A stretch of DNA of 12,149 nucleotides, from positions 1-12,149 of the forward strand of contig JAEENF010000092.1 of the NCBI GenBank assembly GCA_016283605.1, written 5' to 3'. This DNA is from Prevotella sp. Lineage in GTDB: Bacteria; Bacteroidota; Bacteroidia; Bacteroidales; Bacteroidaceae. A program made the translations under genes and the position numbers. The notes beneath the pieces are model-generated. The model searched no databases and was not told the DNA's origin. It saw only the letters and a list, made by a program, of their open reading frames with translations. Below are positions 4,148 through 10,503 of the stretch, piece by piece; the stretch's first letter is position 1, and each line of letters starts with the position of its first letter.

Positions 4148-7137
4148 TCATTCACCAGATACACGATACTCATATAAGGTATCCCCGTATTCGTCTCCAA
4201 GCCGATCTCACAGGTGCGGCTATTAGAATAGCCCACCTCAATGTGATTCGCCTCAATCTGCGGACGAAGTTTTCTCAGACCGTACTTGTTCAGTTCTGGG
4301 AAGGTAAAGCCGCGATCGCCAGCGAAACCGCAACAGCCTACGCCCTCAGGCAGATAGACATTCGTCGAACACATCTTCGCCAGGGCGATGAGATCGTCGG
4401 CCACGCCCATCTGTCGTGTAGAACAGGTGATATGCAGGGCGATATGCTTGTCGATAGGATGGAAGTCGAGACGAGGCACGAGGTACTTCATGATAAACTC
4501 CGCAGGCTCGTAGAGCTTCATCTTATGCATGACCTTCTTCATGCGATGCAGACACGGACTCTGGGCACAGAGCACAGGGTACTTGCCCTTTTCTGAGGCC
4601 TCCCAGAGGGCTGCCTCGAGTTCGGCACTCTTACGGTCGGCGATGTCGAGCATACCCTTCGACTCCCAGATCTGTCCGCAGCACATCTTCTCCATACCCT
4701 TAGGGAAGATGACCTCATAACCCGCCTTCGCCATCAGCTGGATGACTTCATCGACGAGGTCGTGGATCTTGCCACCTTGCTTCGACTGACCCATCGTCTG
4801 GTTGATACAGCTGGGGAAATAGACGACTTTGAGTGGAGAATGCTCTTCCTCCTTATGCGGTATAGACTTCTCGATGATAAACTGCGTCAAGTCCGACGGC
4901 TTCGGCTGGCGCTTCTTCTTGGGCATAGCGGTGGTCCAGAGCGGAAGACCCATCTTATTCATCGTACGACAGACGGTGGTCATCAGCGTAGGCCCGAGGG
5001 TAACGTGGGCCGCATGCGCCACATCGAGGACAACACGCAGACCGCTCTTGATGCCAGCCATGTGGTTGGCGGCGAACTCGCCCACCTGATAGCCCAGCGT
5101 AGAATTGTTCATATCCATCTGACGGATCAGATGCGTCAGCTCGCCCGTATTGATCTTCATCGGACAAGAGGTAGAACAGAGACCGTCCGTCGCACAGGTC
5201 TGGTCGCCGTAGTACTTATACTGTTTCTTCAACGTAGCCAGTCGCTCGGGGTTCTCGCCAGTCTTGGTGAGATATCGGATCTCGCGCTGCACGGCGATAC
5301 GCATTCTTGAAGACAGCGTCAATCCGCACGACATACAGTTGACCTCACAGAAGCCGCACTCGATACACTTGTTGGCACGCTTCACCTGTTCGATGGTCTC
5401 CTTAGCGGTGGAGAGCGAAGGATCCATCAGATAGTGTCCGCCATCGGGGACACTGTCGAAATCGAAGTCGAGTACAGGCAGTGGTTTCAGGCACTTGATG
5501 AAACAGTCAGGATCGTCGTTGAAGATGACGCCCTGATTCAGCAGACCTTCAGGATCGAAGATCGCCTTCAGTTCCTTCATCGCCTCGTAGGCCTTCTCAC
5601 CCCACTCGTATTTCACGAAGGGCGCCATATTACGACCTGTTCCGTGCTCGGCCTTCAGTGAGCCGTCATAGCCTTCTACCACCAGCTTCGCCACATCGCG
5701 CATCATCTCGGCATAACGCGCCACCTCATGCTCATCAGCAAAACTCTGGTTCAGGATAAAGTGGTAGTTGCCCTCGAACGCGTGACCGTAGATACAGGCA
5801 TCGCTGTAGCCGTGATCGGCTATCATCTTCTGAAGTTTGACGGTAGCCTCAGGCAACGTCTCGATGGGGAAGGCCACATCCTCGATGAGACAAGAGGTGC
5901 CCACAGGACGCGTACCACCCACACTGGGGAAGATGCCAGAACGGATGGCCCAGTACTTGCCGTAGACCTTCGGATCCTCTGTGAACTCCGCAGGGATATA
6001 CAGACGGAACTGTCCCAGACACGCCTTGATCTTCTCGATCTTCTCGAGGAGTTGCTCGTGGGTGATGCCCTTGGTCTCTGTGAGTATCGCCGTCAGGTTG
6101 TGATAGTCGCCAGGCTCCACACCTTCTATCTTGCCTGCATCCACATCTTTCTTATATTGCAGGAACACGGGATCGTCGACACTGTTAAGCGACATGTAGT
6201 CGAGCATCTCAGCCGACTTCACCATCAGGTTCTCGGCACTCATCTCCAGATCCTCGTCGCCAGCCTTCAGCTTCTTCATGGCCACCACAGCCTCACAACT
6301 CTCTTTCATCGTGAGGAAGTAGACCATCGCCGAAGCCTTGAACTTGTAGTCGTGGAGCGTCTTCATCGTCACCTCAGAGAGGAAGGCCAACGTACCCTCG
6401 CTGCCCACCATCGAATGGGCTATGATATCAAAGGGATCATCGTAGGCAACGAGCGGACGGAGGTTCAGACCCGTCACATTCTTGATGCTGTATTTCCTGG
6501 CGATGCGATCGGCCAATTCCTTGTCGGCTCGTACCTTATCGCGCAAGTCCTCAATCTTCTTGAGGAACTCAGGATGACTCTTGCGGAAAGCCTCACGACT
6601 CTTTTCGTCGCCTGTATCCAAGACTGTTCCATCCGTCAGGATAATTCTGGCCGAAATCATCATACGGTCGCTATTGGCATGGACACCACAGTTCATGCCT
6701 GAGGCATTGTTGATGACGATACCACCCACCATCGCCGAACCTATCGAGGCTGGATCAGGTGGGAACACACGACCATAGGGTTTCAGGATCTCATTCACGC
6801 GAGCCCCCACGATGCCAGGCTGGAGTTTTATGCTTTCGCCATCAGGGGAAAGCGTAAATTTTTCCCAATGCTTGCCCGCCACGATGAGTACGGAGTCCGT
6901 ACAACTCTGACCAGAGAGCGACGTGCCTGCAGCACGGAAGGTAAAGGGCAGCTTATGTTTCTTACACAACTGTACGATCCTGGAGATCTCCTCCTCGCCA
7001 TCGCTGCGGATGACTGCCTTTGGGATCTGACGATAGAAACTGGCATCCGTTCCCCATCCGAGGGTACGAAGCTCGTCGGTATAAATACGTTCTGACGGAA
7101 GGAATTGTCTGAGGTCAGCCAAGAATTGATTCATCAT
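4123..7137 (-). CDS. FAD-binding and Fe-S dehydrogenase, D-lactate / D-2-hydroxyacid type (YdiJ/Dld-like)
   Basis: A 1004-residue fusion of a GlcD-like flavin domain and a GlcF-like iron-sulfur domain, the architecture of E. coli YdiJ and of the large Fe-S D-lactate dehydrogenases. The FAD-binding loop is RAAGTSLSGQ (68-77), followed by PPDPAS and GGIVINNASGMNCG. The Fe-S part begins with CIECGFCEVNC (Cys591, 594, 597, 601, plus Cys604) and continues with Cys648, 654 and 658-Pro, as expected for two 4Fe-4S clusters. Two CCG-type cysteine motifs follow: MCCGQIW and GVGCCGFAGDRGF. NSRTCEIGLETNTG near the end is typical of the family. It should oxidise a D-2-hydroxyacid and pass electrons through FAD and Fe-S to a carrier, probably quinone. 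Divergence from lldP favours lactate, but YdiJ-like enzymes also act on 2-hydroxyglutarate, so the substrate is inferred. No signal peptide. Two ATGs (7137, 7134) are possible starts. Confidence 0.9.
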   Translation of the reverse strand: MMNQFLADLRQFLPSERIYTDELRTLGWGTDASFYRQIPKAVIRSDGEEEISRIVQLCKKHKLPFTFRAAGTSLSGQSCTDSVLIVAGKHWEKFTLSPDGESIKLQPGIVGARVNEILKPYGRVFPPDPASIGSAMVGGIVINNASGMNCGVHANSDRMMISARIILTDGTVLDTGDEKSREAFRKSHPEFLKKIEDLRDKVRADKELADRIARKYSIKNVTGLNLRPLVAYDDPFDIIAHSMVGSEGTLAFLSEVTMKTLHDYKFKASAMVYFLTMKESCEAVVAMKKLKAGDEDLEMSAENLMVKSAEMLDYMSLNSVDDPVFLQYKKDVDAGKIEGVEPGDYHNLTAILTETKGITHEQLLEKIEKIKACLGQFRLYIPAEFTEDPKVYGKYWAIRSGIFPSVGGTRPVGTSCLIEDVAFPIETLPEATVKLQKMIADHGYSDACIYGHAFEGNYHFILNQSFADEHEVARYAEMMRDVAKLVVEGYDGSLKAEHGTGRNMAPFVKYEWGEKAYEAMKELKAIFDPEGLLNQGVIFNDDPDCFIKCLKPLPVLDFDFDSVPDGGHYLMDPSLSTAKETIEQVKRANKCIECGFCEVNCMSCGLTLSSRMRIAVQREIRYLTKTGENPERLATLKKQYKYYGDQTCATDGLCSTSCPMKINTGELTHLIRQMDMNNSTLGYQVGEFAANHMAGIKSGLRVVLDVAHAAHVTLGPTLMTTVCRTMNKMGLPLWTTAMPKKKRQPKPSDLTQFIIEKSIPHKEEEHSPLKVVYFPSCINQTMGQSKQGGKIHDLVDEVIQLMAKAGYEVIFPKGMEKMCCGQIWESKGMLDIADRKSAELEAALWEASEKGKYPVLCAQSPCLHRMKKVMHKMKLYEPAEFIMKYLVPRLDFHPIDKHIALHITCSTRQMGVADDLIALAKMCSTNVYLPEGVGCCGFAGDRGFTFPELNKYGLRKLRPQIEANHIEVGYSNSRTCEIGLETNTGIPYMSIVYLVNECTTARQG

Positions 7138-7182
7138 AGGGCTCTTTTAGTTTTAGTGAATGATTACGTATATTATTATGGC

Positions 7183-7191
7183 GCAAATATA
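7183..7191 (-). promoter_or_regulatory. Dehydrogenase promoter -7 box
   Basis: On the - strand this reads TATATTTGC, a perfect TAnnTTTGC. It predicts a leader of about 40 nt before the ATG at 7137. With one extra base at each end it is the reverse complement of the lldP box at 7287-7295. Confidence 0.75.
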
Positions 7192-7272
7192 CAAAAAAAA
7201 TGAAGAACGAAGGGTGTGAAGTGGAGTATTTTTCCAGATTTTTGTTTTTTTTACTAAAATAAAGCGGATTTC

Positions 7273-7278
7273 TCGCGA
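7273..7278. promoter_or_regulatory. Small palindrome in the lldP promoter (possible operator)
   Basis: TCGCGA with outer TT...AA pairs (7270-7281, one mismatched pair) sits 8 bp upstream of the lldP -7 box, where a regulator could compete with RNA polymerase. It is short and may be chance. Confidence 0.2.
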
Positions 7279-7286
7279 AAAGTTCG

Positions 7287-7295
7287 TATATTTGC
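7287..7295 (+). promoter_or_regulatory. lldP promoter -7 box
   Basis: TATATTTGC is a perfect TAnnTTTGC. Transcription is expected to start near 7300, giving a leader of about 50 nt before the ATG at 7351. No -33 TTTG is seen at the expected distance, which would fit a promoter that needs an activator. Confidence 0.75.
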
Positions 7296-7350
7296 GACAA
7301 ATTCCAACATCGAATAAACTTATATAGTATTCACGCATAACTCAAAACCT

Positions 7351-8955
7351 ATGTCAGCATTAGTATCTGCCATCCCCATTCTGTTGCTCATTGTCCTGAT
7401 GATGGGCTTCAAGGTTTCAGGCTACAAGAGTGCGATGATCACACTCGTCGTCACTATCATCCTAGCCCTGTTCGCGGTACCCTCCATGGGCATCATCCCT
7501 GAGAAGTTTGCCGATGTTTCCATCTATGGCATCACACTGTGGTCCGTCGTAGAGGGATTCCTGAAGGCGTGTTTCCCCATCATCCTGATTATCATCTGCG
7601 CCATCTTCAGCTACAACATCCTCTGCGAGACGAAGGAGATCGAGACCATCAAGACGCAGTTCATCCAGATGACCTCTGACAAGGGGCTTTTGGTGTTGCT
7701 GCTGACGTGGGGTCTAGGCGGTGTGCTCGAAGGTATGGCCGGCTTTGGTACGGCTGTGGCTATTCCTGCCGCCATCCTCATCGGACTGGGCTTCAAGCCG
7801 ATGTTCTCGGCCGTCATCTGTCTGGTGGCCAATACGGTGGCAGTAGGTTTCGGCGCCGTAGGTCTGCCTGCCACAACGCTCGCCAACCAGGTTGCCGCCA
7901 GTGGTGTGGCTACGCCTGAGGAGCTCTGCGAGGTAGCCACCTTTATCATATTGCAGCTCTCGCTGATGTTCTTCATCACGCCGTTCCTCATCCTGATGAT
8001 GACGGATCGCACGAAGATTGTGAAGAACATCACCATCGCCCTCTTCGTGGGTACATGCTCTATCATCGTACAGTTCTGCTGCGCCCACTTCATTGGTCCT
8101 GAGACACCCGCCATCCTGGGGTCGGTAGCCGCCATCATCGCGATGCTCATCTACAACAAACTCTTCATCAAGGACGAGAATCCTGCCGACGAGGTTATTG
8201 TCGAGAAGAAGAAATTCGGTCTGGCAAAGACCCTCAAGGCCTGGAGCGTCTATGGCCTCATCATTTTCTTCATCCTGATTTCAAGCAAAATCGTTCCCCC
8301 TATCAACGAACTGCTGAACCAGACCTTAGTGACGAAGTTCGATCTGCCCGTCATTGGCAACACCTTTAAGTTTGGTTGGCTATCGAATGCGGGTCTGATG
8401 ATCTTCCTGGGTGCTGTCATCGGCGGTATGATACAGGGACTGAGTCTGGGCAAGCTGATGACGCTGCTGGCCAAGACCACCCTCAATCTCCAGAAGACGG
8501 TGGTGACCATCTGCTGCCTCGTGGCAATGGCCATGCTGATGAACAATACTGGTATGACCAACGATATCGCCAAGGGACTTGTATTGCTCACTGGTGCAGC
8601 CTTCCCATTCTTCGCACCACTCATCGGCTCTATCGGCACCTTCGTCACGGGTAGTGCCACGAATGCCAACATCCTCTTCGGTAAGTTGCAGGCCACTGCC
8701 GCCAGCGACCTCGGACTGGTGAATCAGGGCACATTCTTTGGTGTCACAGGTAACGAGACCAATTGGCTCGCCGCTGCCAACTGCGCAGGTTCCGAGGGCG
8801 GTAAACTGCTCTCACCACAGTCGATAGCCATCGCTACTGCCGCCTGCGATATGGAAGGTCAGGATGGTGACATCATGAGAAAGACCATGCCGTTCGCCAT
8901 CTTCTGGATTCTGATGAACGGCCTGATGGTCTTCCTGGGACTGCATGTCATCTAA
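7351..8955 (+). CDS. lldP: Lactate permease, LldP/LctP family
   Basis: A 534-residue inner-membrane transporter, normal for a family of about 530-560 residues with 12 or more membrane helices. It imports L- or D-lactate, and often glycolate, by proton symport. The first helix is at about residues 1-20, and long hydrophobic segments follow along the whole chain, with a charged cytoplasmic-looking loop KDENPADEVIVEKKKFG near the middle. Family motifs are EGMAGFGTAVAIPAA, VGFGAVGLPATTLA, MNNTGMTNDIAKG, GTFVTGSATNANILFGKLQ and GGKLLSPQSIAIA. The last three closely resemble conserved stretches of E. coli LldP. The gene is divergent from the large 2-hydroxyacid dehydrogenase, which suggests uptake coupled to oxidation. 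No LldR-like regulator gene is next to it. It ends 3 bp before the convergent lipoprotein gene. Confidence 0.95.
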   Translation: MSALVSAIPILLLIVLMMGFKVSGYKSAMITLVVTIILALFAVPSMGIIPEKFADVSIYGITLWSVVEGFLKACFPIILIIICAIFSYNILCETKEIETIKTQFIQMTSDKGLLVLLLTWGLGGVLEGMAGFGTAVAIPAAILIGLGFKPMFSAVICLVANTVAVGFGAVGLPATTLANQVAASGVATPEELCEVATFIILQLSLMFFITPFLILMMTDRTKIVKNITIALFVGTCSIIVQFCCAHFIGPETPAILGSVAAIIAMLIYNKLFIKDENPADEVIVEKKKFGLAKTLKAWSVYGLIIFFILISSKIVPPINELLNQTLVTKFDLPVIGNTFKFGWLSNAGLMIFLGAVIGGMIQGLSLGKLMTLLAKTTLNLQKTVVTICCLVAMAMLMNNTGMTNDIAKGLVLLTGAAFPFFAPLIGSIGTFVTGSATNANILFGKLQATAASDLGLVNQGTFFGVTGNETNWLAAANCAGSEGGKLLSPQSIAIATAACDMEGQDGDIMRKTMPFAIFWILMNGLMVFLGLHVI

Positions 8956-8958
8956 CGG

Positions 8959-9450
8959 CTATCGTTGGTCGAAGACGAAGCCCTCTTCATCATCGATGAG
9001 TTGGAGGTAACGACCAACGATACGTACACGATAACGGCCCTCACCGAACATTCCACCACGGAAGCGGATGAGGGCATTTTTTGCGCTATAATGAAGGACG
9101 GAGATGGAACCTGCATCCTGATGGTCGAAGGACATCCTGCCACCACGGACACGGATCTCCATACCCCCTCTGTGTACGAACGTCTTGCCTGCCAGACGGC
9201 TCAGCACATCGTCTGCACTCTGGAAGGTATTGGAAGGTGCTGGCGCAGGCTCTGGCTCGGCCTCAGCCTCTTCCTCAACAATGTCAATGGTGTCGCCATA
9301 TTCCTCGTCATACATGGAAGTGGAATCCACCTGGGCAGAGTCGGACAATTCAACGACAGGCATACGGTTACATTTGTGCCTGCATGACGACATGGTGCCG
9401 AGGGCAATCACCAACAGCACAAAAGCAATTAGACTGGTCAGTTTCTTCAT
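8959..9450 (-). CDS. Putative lipoprotein of unknown function
   Basis: A 163-residue protein I do not recognise. The N-terminus is a lipoprotein signal: MKK, a hydrophobic core (LIAFVLLVIALG) and the lipobox MSSC with the lipidated Cys at 23. Residues after the Cys are basic (RHKCNR), not the acidic run that serves as a surface-export signal in Bacteroidetes, so a periplasm-facing location is likely. Residues 34-72 are a very acidic, Pro-rich linker (VEEEAEAEPEPAPAP). Residues 77-163 look like a compact beta domain rich in Gly and Arg (HRGGMEIRVRGGRMSFD, IRFRGGMFGEGRYRVRIVG). It starts 22 bp after the end of panE on the same strand with no visible terminator, so it is probably the second gene of that operon. 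No functional link to pantothenate is evident. Confidence 0.8.
   Translation of the reverse strand: MKKLTSLIAFVLLVIALGTMSSCRHKCNRMPVVELSDSAQVDSTSMYDEEYGDTIDIVEEEAEAEPEPAPAPSNTFQSADDVLSRLAGKTFVHRGGMEIRVRGGRMSFDHQDAGSISVLHYSAKNALIRFRGGMFGEGRYRVRIVGRYLQLIDDEEGFVFDQR
8969..8996. other. Imperfect hairpin near the lldP / lipoprotein convergent ends
   Basis: TCGAAGACGAAG (8969-8980) pairs with CTTCATCATCGA (8985-8996) around the loop CCCT, with two mismatches (A-A and C-A). It lies 13 bp past the lldP stop, inside the C-terminal codons of the lipoprotein gene. No T-tract follows. It may act as the 3' end signal of lldP, but it may also be a side effect of repeated Asp/Glu and Phe codons. Confidence 0.3.
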
Positions 9451-9472
9451 AACGTTATCTGTTTTTAGTATT

Positions 9473-10393
9473 TTACTGATTGCATGTTTCTTTTTCTGCC
9501 AGGAAACGAAGTTCGGCTTCGAGCATTTCCAGCTTCGGCATAGAGAAACCTGCCTCTCGGGCTATCTGTATAGGACGCGTATAGAGGTAATAGATCTCCA
9601 TAGGACGATGGAAATCGAAGTCAAGTTTCATAGATGGGCTGTAGGGTGTCATCTCGTCCGTCATCTGTATCATCTTGTCGGCAAAAGCCTCATCAAGGCC
9701 TGTCACACCTAAATGGTGAGCAGCCTCGATGACCTCCATCATCAGGTCGCGGATAAGCTGACGCGTAGCAGGCTGTTTCAGCAAGAGGTCTGTACGCGTA
9801 TTCAATGCTACGGTCATACCGTTGAAGGGCATATTCCAAACGGCTTTCTTCCAACGGGCTTCCTCGTAGGGCACAGAGCCCGCCTGAATACCCGCATTTG
9901 TAAAGTCATTCAGGATGGCACTGAAGAGACGTTCATCCTTGCAGGAATAGTTGCCGAGGTTGATACTGCCATAACACTGATGATTGACACGTCCTGGCTC
10001 AGTCTTCGCAGAACAGATGAAGGCGAGACCAGCAATCAGTTGGACGTCAGGGAACATCTGCTGCACATCGGCCTCCACACCAATACCATTCTGAATGAGC
10101 ACGACCACAGTACGTTCGTGAAGCAATGGCGGCAGTAGTTCTGACAACAAATGATTGTTGGTCGTCTTCAGTCCTACGATGACGACATCGCACTGAGGCA
10201 TATCCTCAGGCGTCTGATAGACATTGACATGATCCAGATGGAACGAACCGTCACAGGAATCCACCTGCATGCCACGCTCCTTGACAAACTGATAATCACT
10301 GTGCGACAGGAAATGGACATCCTGTCCGCTATATGCCAACTTGCTACCATAAAAGCCGCCAATGGCACCTACTCCGATGATTCCGTACCTCAT
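9473..10393 (-). CDS. panE: 2-dehydropantoate 2-reductase (ketopantoate reductase)
   Basis: A 306-residue cytoplasmic enzyme that reduces 2-dehydropantoate to pantoate with NADPH in pantothenate/CoA synthesis. The Rossmann fold starts at once: MRYGIIGVGAIGGFYGSKL, with GVGAIG at 7-12. Further family features are VGLKTTNN (73-80), LIQNGIGVE (99-107), the catalytic-lysine region RWKKAVWNMPFNGMTVAL (180-197) and SMKLDFDFHRPMEI (254-267), with Glu266 at the position of the conserved substrate-binding Glu. A longer frame begins at 10423, but that ATG lies inside the promoter box at 10420-10428; ATG 10411 would leave almost no leader. The start at 10393 gives the normal N-terminus and a leader of about 20 nt. 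Members of this family sometimes act on other ketoacids, so the exact substrate is likely but not proven. panB and panC are not adjacent. Confidence 0.9.
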   Translation of the reverse strand: MRYGIIGVGAIGGFYGSKLAYSGQDVHFLSHSDYQFVKERGMQVDSCDGSFHLDHVNVYQTPEDMPQCDVVIVGLKTTNNHLLSELLPPLLHERTVVVLIQNGIGVEADVQQMFPDVQLIAGLAFICSAKTEPGRVNHQCYGSINLGNYSCKDERLFSAILNDFTNAGIQAGSVPYEEARWKKAVWNMPFNGMTVALNTRTDLLLKQPATRQLIRDLMMEVIEAAHHLGVTGLDEAFADKMIQMTDEMTPYSPSMKLDFDFHRPMEIYYLYTRPIQIAREAGFSMPKLEMLEAELRFLAEKETCNQ

Positions 10394-10419
10394 TTTCGCT
10401 GTTTTTATCATTTTACGGG

Positions 10420-10453
10420 GCAAAATTAGCGATTTTTTACCGAAAATGACAAA
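10420..10453 (-). promoter_or_regulatory. panE promoter with -33 and -7 elements
   Basis: On the - strand TAATTTTGC (10428-10420) is a perfect TAnnTTTGC box. A TTTG (10453-10450) lies upstream with 21 nt between the two elements, close to the Bacteroidetes -33 spacing. This is the most complete promoter in the window and it fixes the panE start downstream of 10423. Confidence 0.75.
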
Positions 10454-10471
10454 CTTTTCAAAATAAAAGTG

Positions 10472-10480
10472 TAACTTTGC
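10472..10480 (+). promoter_or_regulatory. dxs promoter -7 box
   Basis: TAACTTTGC is a perfect TAnnTTTGC and lies 23 bp before the GTG start, predicting a leader of roughly 15-20 nt. It overlaps the 14-bp palindrome at 10473-10486. Confidence 0.75.
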
Positions 10481-10486
10481 AAAGTT
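10473..10486. repeat. 14-bp perfect palindrome over the dxs promoter
   Basis: AACTTTGCAAAGTT is a perfect inverted repeat covering most of the -7 box and the expected transcription start. AACTTTT also occurs at 10452-10458 and 10492-10498, so the AACTTT core appears three times with spacings of 21 and 19 bp, about two helical turns each. It is a candidate operator, or a by-product of the promoter consensus. Confidence 0.6.
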
Positions 10487-10503
10487 TATACAACTTTTAT
10501 GCT

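Noticed and set aside
5728..6702. A 324-codon + strand frame opposite the dehydrogenase, with several shorter ones at 4015-5661
   Set aside because: They are antisense shadows of one continuous 1004-codon gene with intact FAD and Fe-S motifs. They have no promoter-like boxes and low-complexity products.
7611..8150. A 179-codon - strand frame inside lldP, with others at 7714-8088 and 8250-8696
   Set aside because: lldP is complete and conserved on the + strand; these are mirror frames of its biased codons.
10394..10423. N-terminal extension MPRKMIKTAK of panE
   Set aside because: Its first codon lies inside the -7 promoter box at 10420-10428, so it would not be transcribed. The Rossmann fold starts normally at 10393.
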